The position numbers were made by a program, and so were the translations under genes. DNA of 38,013 nucleotides. It comes from Verrucomicrobia bacterium 12-59-8. Its GTDB lineage: Bacteria > Verrucomicrobiota > Verrucomicrobiae > Verrucomicrobiales > Verrucomicrobiaceae. Below, one piece after another: positions 25,718-34,948 of this stretch. How positions within the stretch are numbered: the stretch's first letter is position 1; each line of letters starts with the position of its first letter. The stretch lies in the NCBI GenBank assembly GCA_002279765.1, contig NCCR01000061.1, positions 1 to 38,013 on the forward strand. Reading direction: 5' to 3'. Below the pieces are notes generated by a model. That model was not told where the DNA came from. It searched no databases and saw only the letters and a list, made by a program, of their open reading frames with translations.

Positions 25718-27487
25718 ATGCCTGCCTGCAATGATCGTTGGTGGACGGAGTTTCAAGCTGTGCTTGGTGTAAGCATGAGCCTCCGCAGCCTCCTTGCCAA
25801 GCTGCCGCCGCGTCCCCGTTTGTATGTTGCGACAGCGATTTATGGTGTGGCCGGTGGTGGGATCGCTGTAGCCTTCCATCAGTGCATCCATCTGCTCTAT
25901 GGCCGCACGATTGAAACCTGGGCGGTGCAGTCGCCTGAATCATTTGCCTGGCGCACGCTGGCGCTCATGCTGTCAGCTTCTCTGGCTTCAGGTCTGCTGC
26001 TCCACTTCGCCGGACCGTCTGCGGCAGGCAGCGGCATTCCGCAGTTGAAGCTGGCGTATTGGAAGGAGTTTGGCTGGTCGTCACCACGCATCATGTGGGT
26101 GAAGTTTGTGGCCGGAGCGCTGAGCATCGGCAGCGGCATGAGCCTCGGGCGCGAAGGCCCATCCGTGCAGATGGCGGGCACCATGGGCTCAGTCATCGCC
26201 ACACGGCTGGGACTGGCCAAAGCCAAGCACCGCATGCCCGCAGCAGCAGGCGCAGCGGCAGGTCTGGCGGCAGCATTCAACACACCTCTCGCAGCCGTCA
26301 CCTTTGTGCTGGAAGAAATCATCGGAGATCTCAACAGCCGCTTCCTCGGCAACGTGCTCATGGCCTCTTTGATTGGCGCGCTGGTGGTGCATGGCGCGCT
26401 CGGCGCGGAGCCGGCTTTTCAGATGGTGGTGACCAACGAGCCCGGCTGGCAGGTCTATGTGCTGACTCCCTGGGTGGCCGCCTGCGCGACTCTGGCCGGT
26501 TTGCTCTTCCAGCGTGGCAGTCTGAACCTCCGAGGCTGGTCCCGCGCGCAACGGCGGCTGCCACCCTGGGCGCTGCCTGCGGTGGGGGCATTGCTGACCT
26601 GGGCCATCGGCATGCTGGTCTGGCAGCAGACCGGGCGTCTCGGAGTTTTCGGCCTTGGCTACAACGATCTTTCAGATGCACTTTCCGGCAGGCTTGCATG
26701 GGAGCTCGCGGCACTGCTGCTACTGGCGAAGATGCTCGCCACCGTGCTGTGCTACGGGCTCGGCGGCTGCGGCGGGATTTTTTCGCCAACGCTCTTTTTT
26801 GGCGGCATGGCGGGCCTGGCGGCCGCAGGGCTGGGCCAGTTCGTGCTGCCACTGCATGAGGGGGATCAGGTCGTTCTGGCCGTCGTGGGCATGTGCGCCT
26901 GCCTCGGCGCAGTCGTTCGCGCGCCGGTCACAGGAATTTTGATCGTGTTTGAAATGACCCACCAGTTTTCCCTCGTGCTGCCTCTGATGCTCGGCGTCTT
27001 GGTCAGCCAGGCGATCAGCCGCCGCATGATGCGTTCAAACTTCTATGAGGAAGTGCTGGAGCAGGATGGCCATCACCTCGACCGCATCATTCCTCCTCGC
27101 GATCTGGGCGCCTGGCAGAACCTGCCAGCCTCAGCCATTGCCAACTTCCATCCGGAATCCCTCACAGACATCGGCAGCACATCCATGCGCGCCGCCTTTG
27201 ACGGACATCCTTATTCGAATTTTCCAGTGCTGCGAAACGGCAAGGTCGTGGGGGTGCTCACCCGGCATGAGATGGAACGCGCGCTCCTGTCCAATGCGGA
27301 GCCCGCCGTTGAACCTGCGGTCATAGTAGATCCTCAGGAGAGCATCCGCGTCATTCAGTCCCGCATCATCGATTCACGCGCTGGCATGGTCGTGCTCTGC
27401 GATGACAAGCAATCCCTCCTCGGTGTTGTCACCCTGCACGATCTCCTGCGCGCGCAGCTGGCCTATGGCAAAGTGGGTGATGATTAA
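25718..27487 (+). CDS. ClC-family chloride channel/antiporter with C-terminal CBS region
   Basis: This 589-residue inner-membrane protein is a ClC anion transporter. The selectivity motifs are GSGIP (104-108), GREGP (144-148) and GGIFSP (352-357). The gating Glu of GREGP is present. FNTPLAAVTFVLEE near 188-200 keeps the second Glu that serves proton transfer in exchangers, so H+/Cl- antiport is more likely than a pure channel. About residues 460-589 form a cytoplasmic CBS pair that usually binds adenine nucleotides. Unlike most genes here it has a strong ribosome-binding site, GAGGAGGG at 25703-25710, correctly spaced from ATG 25718. That supports this start over the in-frame ATG at 25775. 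It converges on the beta-lactamase-like gene with 6 bp between stops. Confidence 0.95.
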   Translation: MPACNDRWWTEFQAVLGVSMSLRSLLAKLPPRPRLYVATAIYGVAGGGIAVAFHQCIHLLYGRTIETWAVQSPESFAWRTLALMLSASLASGLLLHFAGPSAAGSGIPQLKLAYWKEFGWSSPRIMWVKFVAGALSIGSGMSLGREGPSVQMAGTMGSVIATRLGLAKAKHRMPAAAGAAAGLAAAFNTPLAAVTFVLEEIIGDLNSRFLGNVLMASLIGALVVHGALGAEPAFQMVVTNEPGWQVYVLTPWVAACATLAGLLFQRGSLNLRGWSRAQRRLPPWALPAVGALLTWAIGMLVWQQTGRLGVFGLGYNDLSDALSGRLAWELAALLLLAKMLATVLCYGLGGCGGIFSPTLFFGGMAGLAAAGLGQFVLPLHEGDQVVLAVVGMCACLGAVVRAPVTGILIVFEMTHQFSLVLPLMLGVLVSQAISRRMMRSNFYEEVLEQDGHHLDRIIPPRDLGAWQNLPASAIANFHPESLTDIGSTSMRAAFDGHPYSNFPVLRNGKVVGVLTRHEMERALLSNAEPAVEPAVIVDPQESIRVIQSRIIDSRAGMVVLCDDKQSLLGVVTLHDLLRAQLAYGKVGDD

Positions 27488-27493
27488 TCCGCC

Positions 27494-28723
27494 TCAGTCC
27501 AGGCGCACCGCTGCACACACCATCTCCAGCACGCGATTCAACGAGGCCGCACCGCTGCCTTCCATAAAAGCATTCCCCGGAATCGGCTGCCAGTTGTCCC
27601 GGTCATGCTTCTGCTCCGGCTGCGGGATCAGCGTCAGCGTAGGATCATACTGGCCGTCCTTGCCCCCAAGTTTGTAAATCACCAGATCCAGCGAAGGCAC
27701 CACATAGAGACAAAAACCACCCGCCCCCGATTTCCAAAACGCATCCTTCGGCGCACCCGCCACATGCCCGTCCGCGTTATGCTCAAACTGCAGCGAGAAT
27801 GGCGTGTGCGGATTGTAGGGACTCCAGGTCTGGCATTTCTTGATGTAATCCGCAGGAATAAGCTGCTGGTCCTTCCACTTGCCACCATGCGCGAGGCAGT
27901 AACCCATGCGCACCGCGTCTGTGGCATGCAGCGCGGTGCTCCCCGCGCCATTGGCGTGCGGCATCACGAAGTCGCCACGGTGCAGGCAGTAATCCCACGC
28001 GCCCCAGCCCTGCGGCTTGGCCAGCCGCGCATCAATGTAGTCCTTCAACTCCATTCCGGTCACGTGGCGCAGCACGATGCTGGCAATGTGCGGGGAAGGG
28101 GAGGAATACGAATACCCAGCACCCGGATCAATCCACAGCGGCACATTGAGCGATGACTTGTCGAGGTCCTTGATGTTCTGCCCCGGCACCGGCTTGAGCT
28201 GCTGAGCCTTCGGATCACCTTTCACATAACCCGTTGGCGTCTGGCCTTCACCCCAGTAGCCCCCAGTCATGCAAAGCAACTGCCCAAGCTTAATGTCCGC
28301 CTTGCGCGGATCATTCAGCGGAAAAGCCTCCGGCAGATACTTCTCAGTAAAGACCTTCGTATCCAGCCCCTCAGGGATCTTGTCCTTAAACTCATGCAGC
28401 ATGATCCCACACGCGATGCTGCAGAACGCCTTGCCCGTTGAGGCCATGTCCGGATTGCTGTTGCGACTCGCGCGGCCAAAGTAGCGCTCAAACACCAGAT
28501 ACCCTTTGTGTACTACCACGAGGCCACCGTTTCCAGTGGAGCGCTCGGTCATGGTATAGGCAGGCTCCAGCTTCACCAGATCCATGCCACCGAGCTCTCG
28601 GCATTCCTTCTCCCCCTTCGCCTCTCGCCACCCACCTTCACTGTCAGGCGGCGGGAAATAAAAATCGGCGGCGTGCAGAGATGCAGAGACGAGAACGAGT
28701 GCGGTCAGAATTCGGAAGCTCAT
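27494..28723 (-). CDS. Serine hydrolase, beta-lactamase (class C-like) family
   Basis: This 409-residue protein begins MSFRILTALVLVSASLHAAD, a Sec signal, which favours ATG 28723 over an upstream in-frame start at 28753. The catalytic SxxK motif is STGK at residues 95-98, in the context NPDMASTGKAFCSIACG. AGYSYSSPSPH, near 215-225, is a candidate for the Tyr-containing second motif. The family (Pfam Beta-lactamase) includes esterases, D-aminopeptidases and penicillin-binding-like enzymes, so antibiotic resistance should not be assumed. It is periplasmic and transcribed alone, divergent from kdgK with 146 bp between starts. Confidence 0.9.
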   Translation of the reverse strand: MSFRILTALVLVSASLHAADFYFPPPDSEGGWREAKGEKECRELGGMDLVKLEPAYTMTERSTGNGGLVVVHKGYLVFERYFGRASRNSNPDMASTGKAFCSIACGIMLHEFKDKIPEGLDTKVFTEKYLPEAFPLNDPRKADIKLGQLLCMTGGYWGEGQTPTGYVKGDPKAQQLKPVPGQNIKDLDKSSLNVPLWIDPGAGYSYSSPSPHIASIVLRHVTGMELKDYIDARLAKPQGWGAWDYCLHRGDFVMPHANGAGSTALHATDAVRMGYCLAHGGKWKDQQLIPADYIKKCQTWSPYNPHTPFSLQFEHNADGHVAGAPKDAFWKSGAGGFCLYVVPSLDLVIYKLGGKDGQYDPTLTLIPQPEQKHDRDNWQPIPGNAFMEGSGAASLNRVLEMVCAAVRLD

Positions 28724-28869
28724 GGTGCGCCACCATGAAATGCGCCACGTCATCTGGCGAGCTTCATTTTGCTAGGCTTTAAAATTGCCGCGCACGCTAT
28801 CTGCCACGTCGCATTTTCCAGTGAGGAGTTGTTTGCCACTGCCCCGTCGCGCTTCATATCTAGTGCTCC

Positions 28870-29946
28870 ATGTCCGCCCAATCTGCCTACGATCTACTGT
28901 CCCTCGGTGAAGTCCTCCTGCGCCTCGATCCCGGTGAGGGACGCGTGCGCACCTCGCGCCAGTTCACCGCTTGGGAAGGCGGCGGAGAATACAATGTGGC
29001 ACGCGGCGCACGCCGCTGCTTCGGCCTGCGTGCCGGTATTTTGACCGCCTTTGCGGACAACGAAATCGGCCGCCTCATCGAAGATCTGATCCTGCAGGGC
29101 GGCGTGGACACCTCGCTCATCAAATGGGTGCCCTACGACGGTATGGGCAAGCGCGTCCGCAATCCCATCAACTTCACTGAGCGCGGCTTCGGCGTGCGCG
29201 GGGCCAAAGGCAGCGTGGATCGCGGTCACAGTGCCGCTTCACAGCTCAAGCCCGGCGACTTCGACTTCGACCACCTCTTCGGCACCCTCGGCTGCAAATG
29301 GCTCCACACCGGCGGCATCTTTGCCGGATTGTCCGAATCCACCGCCGAGATCACCATCCAGGCCTGTGAGGCTGCCAAGAAACACGGCGTGACCGTCAGC
29401 TATGACCTCAACTACCGCCCCTCCCTCTGGCAGGAGCGCGGTGGCTTTGCCGGATCGCAGGCGCTGAACCGTCAGCTCGCCCCCTACGTGAATGTCATGA
29501 TCGGCGTGCTCAGTGATGAGCCGCCCGTCTCCTCCGCCACGCCGACGGATCCCACCGACATCTTCTCCGCCGAAGACGCCAAACTCCGCCCCATGATGGA
29601 GAAGCTCGCCACGCAGTATCCAAATTTGCACACCATCGCCGCCACCCTGCGCCGCGTGCACACCGCCAACGTCAATGACTGGGGCGCCCTCTGCTGGCAC
29701 AAAGGCAGCTTCCACCGCAGCCGCAACTATCCACGCTTCGACATCCTCGACCGCATCGGAGCTGGCGACAGCTTCGTCGCCGGACTCATCCACGGCCTGC
29801 TCGTGGAAAACGACGCACAGAAGGCCGTCGATTACGGCGCAGCCCACGGCGCACTCGCCATGACTACCCCCGGAGACACCAGCATGGCCACCTTCCCCGA
29901 AGTGCAAAAACTCGCCGAAGGCGGAGATGCCAAAGTGCAGCGCTGA
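28870..29946 (+). CDS. kdgK: PfkB-family sugar kinase, probable 2-keto-3-deoxygluconate kinase
   Basis: This 358-residue cytoplasmic kinase has PfkB hallmarks. The N-terminal signature is GEVLLRLDPGEG with WEGGGEYNVARGARR following, and DRIGAGDSFVAG near residue 294 contains the catalytic Asp (about 300) and anion hole. YDLNYRPSLW and the N-terminal LRLDP resemble KDG kinases, which convert 2-dehydro-3-deoxy-D-gluconate to its 6-phosphate. A related kinase specificity cannot be excluded. It lies 24 bp upstream of the nspC gene on the same strand and is probably co-transcribed, although the two reactions are unrelated. The uxaA gene, which makes KDG, begins about 7.4 kb downstream. Confidence 0.82.
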   Translation: MSAQSAYDLLSLGEVLLRLDPGEGRVRTSRQFTAWEGGGEYNVARGARRCFGLRAGILTAFADNEIGRLIEDLILQGGVDTSLIKWVPYDGMGKRVRNPINFTERGFGVRGAKGSVDRGHSAASQLKPGDFDFDHLFGTLGCKWLHTGGIFAGLSESTAEITIQACEAAKKHGVTVSYDLNYRPSLWQERGGFAGSQALNRQLAPYVNVMIGVLSDEPPVSSATPTDPTDIFSAEDAKLRPMMEKLATQYPNLHTIAATLRRVHTANVNDWGALCWHKGSFHRSRNYPRFDILDRIGAGDSFVAGLIHGLLVENDAQKAVDYGAAHGALAMTTPGDTSMATFPEVQKLAEGGDAKVQR

Positions 29947-29970
29947 GTTTTCCATCCCCCTCCTACCTTC

Positions 29971-31167
29971 ATGGCCTCCACTGACTTCACGCCTCCCCAC
30001 GTTTACGAGCAGCCCGCTCCTTCGTTCGACATCAACGCCATCGAGACCCCCGCCTACGTGGTGGATGTCGCGCTGCTGCGGCAGAACATGGAAAAGCTCG
30101 CCCGTGTGCAAAGTGAATCCGGCGCACGCGTGCTCCTCGCACTCAAAGGCTTCTCCATGTTCAGCGTGTTCCCCATCATGCGCGAGTACCTCAGCGGCTG
30201 CTGCGCCAGCGGATTGAACGAAGCGCTGCTGGCCCAGGAATTTGGCCGTGAGGTGCATGTCTATGCACCAGCCTTCAAGGAAGCCGAGATGCGCGAGATC
30301 ATCCCCATCTCGCATCACCTCAGCTTCAATTCGCTCGCGCAGTTTCGGAAGTTCAAGCCCATGCTCGATGCCGCCAAAGCCGCCACCGGCCACGCACCCA
30401 GCCCCGGCATCCGCGTGAACCCCGAGCACTCCGAAGTCGAGGTCTCCCTCTACGATCCCTGCTCTCCCGGTTGTCGTCTCGGCATCCGTTCCGATCTCCT
30501 CGAAGACGAAGATCTCACCGGCATCGAAGGCCTGCACTTTCATGCCCTGTGCGAACAAGACTCCGATGTGCTGGAGCGCACCGTCGTCGCCGTCGAGCGT
30601 CGCTTTCCCCGTCTTCTCAAACAGGTCCAATGGGTCAACATGGGCGGCGGCCACCACATCACCCGCAAGGACTACGACGTCGAGCGCCTCATCCGCGTGC
30701 TCCGAACCTTCCGCGAGAAGTGGGGCAAAGACGTTTACATCGAACCCGGCGAAGCCGCAGGCCTGAACACCGGCTACCTCATTGCCGAAGTGCAGGACAT
30801 CATCGAGGCCCCCACACCCACCGCCATCCTCGACATCTCCGCCACCGCCCACATGCCGGACACTTTGGAGATGCCCTACCGCCCGCACATCTTCGGCGCG
30901 GGGCTGTCAGGTGAGCATCCATTCGAGTACAAGATGGGCGGCATGTCTTGCCTCGCTGGCGATGTCCTCAGCGGCTTCTCATTCCCCGAGCCCCTGCGCA
31001 TCGGCCAGCGTCTCGTCTTCGCCGACATGGCCCATTACACCATGGTCAAAACGACCACCTTCAATGGCGTGCCACATCCCGACATCGCCATCTACGATCC
31101 CGCCTCGCAGGTATACCGCGTCGTCCGCCGCTTTGGTTACCTGGATTTCCGCAACAAGCTCTCCTGA
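29971..31167 (+). CDS. nspC: Carboxynorspermidine decarboxylase
   Basis: This 398-residue PLP enzyme of the alanine racemase/ornithine decarboxylase fold removes the carboxyl group from carboxynorspermidine or carboxyspermidine in polyamine synthesis. The PLP Lys is Lys59 in LLALKGFSMFS. GLHFHALCEQDSD carries the conserved His and Cys region, GGGHHITRKDYD binds the PLP phosphate, and EPGEAAGLNTGYL and GMSCLAGDVLSGF near the C-terminus are diagnostic of NspC. The length is typical. It follows kdgK by 24 bp. Its partner, carboxynorspermidine dehydrogenase, is not in the window. A 227-bp gap with a half-copy of the palindromic repeat follows. Confidence 0.93.
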   Translation: MASTDFTPPHVYEQPAPSFDINAIETPAYVVDVALLRQNMEKLARVQSESGARVLLALKGFSMFSVFPIMREYLSGCCASGLNEALLAQEFGREVHVYAPAFKEAEMREIIPISHHLSFNSLAQFRKFKPMLDAAKAATGHAPSPGIRVNPEHSEVEVSLYDPCSPGCRLGIRSDLLEDEDLTGIEGLHFHALCEQDSDVLERTVVAVERRFPRLLKQVQWVNMGGGHHITRKDYDVERLIRVLRTFREKWGKDVYIEPGEAAGLNTGYLIAEVQDIIEAPTPTAILDISATAHMPDTLEMPYRPHIFGAGLSGEHPFEYKMGGMSCLAGDVLSGFSFPEPLRIGQRLVFADMAHYTMVKTTTFNGVPHPDIAIYDPASQVYRVVRRFGYLDFRNKLS

Positions 31168-31242
31168 GTCCAGCAACGGGACTCATGAAGAGATCCCGTG
31201 AACGAAAAGCTCCCATCACTTCGCAGTCCATCGCGCACGTTT

Positions 31243-31264
31243 TGTAGTCCCGGCTTTAGCCGGT
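31243..31264. repeat. Half-copy of the dispersed palindromic repeat
   Basis: The core tgtagtcccggctttagccg differs by one base from the right arm of the palindrome at 14585 read on the minus strand. A following ccagaacc (about 31279) resembles the start of the opposite arm, but the rest is lost. It lies in the gap between nspC and the DUF1080 fusion gene. Confidence 0.65.
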
Positions 31265-31394
31265 CAGGGCGCATGAGCCAGAACCTGCAAAAGTAGGTGC
31301 TCCGTCACAAAAGCACCAAGTTTGGCCTCAATCGTGTCTGCATCGCCGACAGCCATGCCGTAATGGTACGCTCACCCCTCGCCGTATTCACGTC

Positions 31395-34300
31395 ATGCGC
31401 ATCCTTCCCCTTCTGTTCCTGCTTTCGGTTTGCTCTGCTGGCCTTCTGTCCGCCATCGAACCCGTCAAAACGAAGATCAACCTGCTTGAGGTGATCAAAT
31501 CCGGCAACGTGGACCATCACGTCAATCCCAAGGCCGATTTCCATGACGACCCCAAGGACATTTGGACCTTTGCCGCCGACGGCACCTTTCTCATCAGCGG
31601 CCGTGGCTACGGTTACGTCGCCACCAAGGAGAACTTCCGCGACTACCACCTCGTGCTCGAATTCAAATGGGGCACCAAAACCTGGGGCAAACGCGAGAAG
31701 GCCGCCAAGGACAACGGCATCCTCCTCCATGGCTATGGCCCGCACGGCGCTTACGGTGACACCTGGATGGCCAGCATCGAGGCGCAGATCATCGAAGGCG
31801 GCGTGGGCGACATCCTCGTGCTTTCTCCCACACTCGCCGACGGCACAGAACTGATCACCTCGCTCTCCTCCGAGTACACGCTCGATCGCGACAAAGAAAA
31901 AATCTGGAAGCAAGGCGAGCCACGCCAGACCGTCACCAAGGGCCGCATCAACTGGAAACACCGTGATGAAGACTGGGCCGACAAAGTCGGCTTCCGCGGC
32001 CGCGAAGATGTCGAGTCCCCCCCGGGCGAATGGAACCGCCTCGAAGTCATCGCCAAAGGCGACACCCTGCAATACTTCGTCAACGGCGCGATGGTCAACG
32101 AAGCCTTCGACTGCAAACCCAGCGCAGGCAAAATCCTCCTCCAAACCGAAGGCGCAGAAATGATCGTGCGTCGTTACGAGCTCTATCCCCTTGGCGAGTT
32201 CAAGGAAAAGTGGGCCGCCATCCAGGCCAGCGGCGGCAGCGACATTGGCGCTGTACGCGACGGCCAGGACAAAGCGCTCTCTCCCGAAGAATCTCTCAAA
32301 CACATCCAGCTCGATGGCGACTACGAAGTCCAGCTCGTCGCCGCCGAGCCCCTCGTGCTCGATCCCGTCGAATGCACCTGGGACGCCCAAGGCCGCATGT
32401 ATGTCGCAGACATGCGCGACTACCCCCTCGGCCCGCCGAACCCCGGCGATCCCTGGCTCTCGCGCATTCAACTCCTCACCGATGAAGATGGCGACGGCCG
32501 CATGGATAAGGCAGTCACCTTTGCCGATCACATGGACAACGTGCAGGGCCTGCTCCCCTACAATGGCGGCATCATCGCCACCACGCGCTCACAGGTGCTC
32601 TTTCTCAAAGACACCAACGGTGACAACGTCGCCGACGAAATTCGCCCGCTCATCAAAGGCTTCAATCCCAGGCACGCGCAGCTCCAGGTCAGCGCCCCGC
32701 GCTGGGGCCTTGACGGCTGCGTCCATTTCAACAACGGCCTCGATGCCAAAGAAATCTATCCCGCCGACAAACCCGCCGATGTCGTGAACATCCCCGGCAG
32801 CAATTTCAAATGGGACCCGCGCACCGACAAGATCACTCCCACCGGCGGCAAAGGCCAGTACGGCGGTGCCTTCGACGACTGGGGCCACCACTTCTACTGC
32901 TCCAATCGCAACCCCCTCATGTTCACCGTCATGCCCTACGAGGCCATGCTGCACAATCCCCACGCCGGCATCACGCAAAACTTCGAAGACATCGCCCCTT
33001 TCGGCGCAGACACCCGCGTCTTCCCATTGCAGATCACCCACACCACCGCAGACGCTCATGCCGGTACCAACACCGCCTGCTCCGGCCTCGGCGTCTATCG
33101 CGGACAGCTCATGCCCGAGCTGAAAAACAACGTCTTCGTCCCCGATCCCACCGGCCAGCTCGTCACCCGTTACAAGGTCGAGCCCAACGGCGCTTCACTC
33201 AAAGCCACCCGCGTCGGCGACCGCACCGAATTCTTCCGCAGCAGCGATGAATGGAGCCGCCCTGTGAACTTCACCACCGGCCCCGACGGTGCCATCTACA
33301 TCTGCGACATCTACCGCCGCTGGATCGACCACGCCCGCTTCTTCCCCGAAGAGTTCGTCAAAACCCACGACATGCGCCAGGGCGAAAATGAAGGCCGCAT
33401 CTGGCGCGTGGTGCCAAAGGGCACGAAAACTCTCGTTACCAAGACTCCCGGCAAATACCACGCCATTCCTGAAGTCGGTTGGGGCGATGTGCCACCTGAG
33501 CACGCCGAGCGCTTAGCCTTTCTCAAAGCTCAGGGCATCACCGCTGCCAATGAACTCGCTGCCCTCATCGCGAAGTATCCCGAAGATCCATGGATGGCCA
33601 AAATGGTCGCCTCCTCCGCGACCAAGCAGATGGGCCACATCCTCAGCTCCCTCGGCAATGACTTCTTCAAAACCTTCTCAGAGACCCGCAGCACCACGAT
33701 CCGCACATTTGCCCTCGGCACTGTGGCCGATACGGATGCCGAAGATCTGACCGCACTGCTTTCCCTGCTACAGAAAGAACCCGGCAAACTCCTCTGGTGG
33801 AAACCCGCCCTGCTGCAAGGTCTCGCCAAACTCCCCAAAGGCCACGAAGACGCCGCCAGGGAAATCGCCACCCTGCAATCCGAGATCGACGAAATCATCG
33901 CCGATCCAAAGGCACCACTGGATGAACGCCTCGCCGTCATGCCTCTGCTAGGCCAGCGCAAATGGGACGCTGTGCAGCCCGTGGTGAAGTCCCTTCTCAC
34001 CACCAATCAGCCCCAGGAACTGACAACCGCCGCACTGGCCCTGCTGAAGAAATACCCCGCCACCAGCACCGCGCCGCTCATCTATGAACTCCTGCCCAAG
34101 GCCGGACCCGCGCTCAAACTCGCCCTTGTGCCCATCCTCACCGCCAACGCCACCACCGCGCTCGATCTCTTCAAGCGCATGGAAAAAGGCGACTACCCCA
34201 CCGCCTGGGTCGATGTCGAAACCCGCTGGCGCTACCAGCGCGGCACTGGCGAGATGCCCGAACTCGCCAAGAAACTCTTCGGCGAAGCCAGCAGCGACCG

Positions 34301-34745
34301 CGCGAAAGTCGTTCAGGACTACATGGTCGCTACCACCATGAAAGGAGATGCCAAAAAGGGGCAGCAAGTCTTCGCCACCATCTGCATCACCTGCCACAAG
34401 CATGGCACCCTCGGTGTCGATGTCGGCCCACCGCTCTCCGATGTGAAAGTGAAGCCCCCCGAAGGCCTCCTCTCAGACATCCTCGATCCCAACCGCATGT
34501 TCGAAGCCCGCTGGAGCGCCTACACCGTCGAAACCAAAGACGGTCGCATTCTCTCCGGCCTCATCCAAGCCGAAACCAGCGACAGCATCGTTCTCGCCAT
34601 GATGGGCGGCGCCAAAGAAACCATCTCTCGCAGCGCCATCAAAGAAATGAAATCCCTCGACCGCACCCTCATGCCCGTCGGCCTCGAAGCCGCGATCAGC
34701 AAGGAGCAGATGGCCGATTTGCTGGCGTTCCTTCTCGGAAAGTGA
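31395..34745 (+). CDS. DUF1080 (3-keto-disaccharide hydrolase-like) domain fused to PVC-type dehydrogenase and cytochrome c
   Basis: This 1116-residue exported protein has a Sec signal (MRILPLLFLLSVCSAGLLSA). DUF1080, a concanavalin-like fold known from 3-keto-disaccharide hydrolases, spans about residues 25-260 (NGILLHGYGPHGAYGDTW, then SIEAQIIEGG). A PQQ-dehydrogenase-like propeller follows at about 300-680, with EPLVLDPVECTWDAQGRMYV and GPDGAIYICDIYRRWIDH. Helical HEAT-like repeats span about 690-960. The C-terminal cytochrome c has CITCH at 997-1001 and a candidate Met ligand in DRTLMPVGLE (about 1093). The layout suggests periplasmic oxidation of a sugar with transfer of electrons to haem, joined to hydrolysis by the DUF1080 part. 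Individual domain activities are inferred from families. It appears to be transcribed alone. Confidence 0.9.
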   Translation: MRILPLLFLLSVCSAGLLSAIEPVKTKINLLEVIKSGNVDHHVNPKADFHDDPKDIWTFAADGTFLISGRGYGYVATKENFRDYHLVLEFKWGTKTWGKREKAAKDNGILLHGYGPHGAYGDTWMASIEAQIIEGGVGDILVLSPTLADGTELITSLSSEYTLDRDKEKIWKQGEPRQTVTKGRINWKHRDEDWADKVGFRGREDVESPPGEWNRLEVIAKGDTLQYFVNGAMVNEAFDCKPSAGKILLQTEGAEMIVRRYELYPLGEFKEKWAAIQASGGSDIGAVRDGQDKALSPEESLKHIQLDGDYEVQLVAAEPLVLDPVECTWDAQGRMYVADMRDYPLGPPNPGDPWLSRIQLLTDEDGDGRMDKAVTFADHMDNVQGLLPYNGGIIATTRSQVLFLKDTNGDNVADEIRPLIKGFNPRHAQLQVSAPRWGLDGCVHFNNGLDAKEIYPADKPADVVNIPGSNFKWDPRTDKITPTGGKGQYGGAFDDWGHHFYCSNRNPLMFTVMPYEAMLHNPHAGITQNFEDIAPFGADTRVFPLQITHTTADAHAGTNTACSGLGVYRGQLMPELKNNVFVPDPTGQLVTRYKVEPNGASLKATRVGDRTEFFRSSDEWSRPVNFTTGPDGAIYICDIYRRWIDHARFFPEEFVKTHDMRQGENEGRIWRVVPKGTKTLVTKTPGKYHAIPEVGWGDVPPEHAERLAFLKAQGITAANELAALIAKYPEDPWMAKMVASSATKQMGHILSSLGNDFFKTFSETRSTTIRTFALGTVADTDAEDLTALLSLLQKEPGKLLWWKPALLQGLAKLPKGHEDAAREIATLQSEIDEIIADPKAPLDERLAVMPLLGQRKWDAVQPVVKSLLTTNQPQELTTAALALLKKYPATSTAPLIYELLPKAGPALKLALVPILTANATTALDLFKRMEKGDYPTAWVDVETRWRYQRGTGEMPELAKKLFGEASSDRAKVVQDYMVATTMKGDAKKGQQVFATICITCHKHGTLGVDVGPPLSDVKVKPPEGLLSDILDPNRMFEARWSAYTVETKDGRILSGLIQAETSDSIVLAMMGGAKETISRSAIKEMKSLDRTLMPVGLEAAISKEQMADLLAFLLGK

Positions 34746-34948
34746 AGGCGAAATCAAACGAGGGGCACCTCGGATCGGGCCTTTGTCCGCACGAGCCTTG
34801 ACTGCCTCCACCCGCGCGAGTCCGTCCCATTTTCCATTCTTAGTTCTGCCATTCTCAGTTCTTCCATCCCGCATCGGCAGACGATACACACGGATCGAAC
34901 ATGAGCCCAGCCACTCCCTTTTTCGCTGTCCGCATTAACGAAGAAGGC

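Noticed and set aside
29239..30888. A 549-codon minus-strand ORF opposite kdgK and nspC
   Set aside because: It spans two well-supported genes and their gap, with shadow composition.
31305..32531. A 408-codon minus-strand ORF opposite the DUF1080 fusion gene
   Set aside because: It is antisense to the DUF1080 domain and has no recognisable motif.
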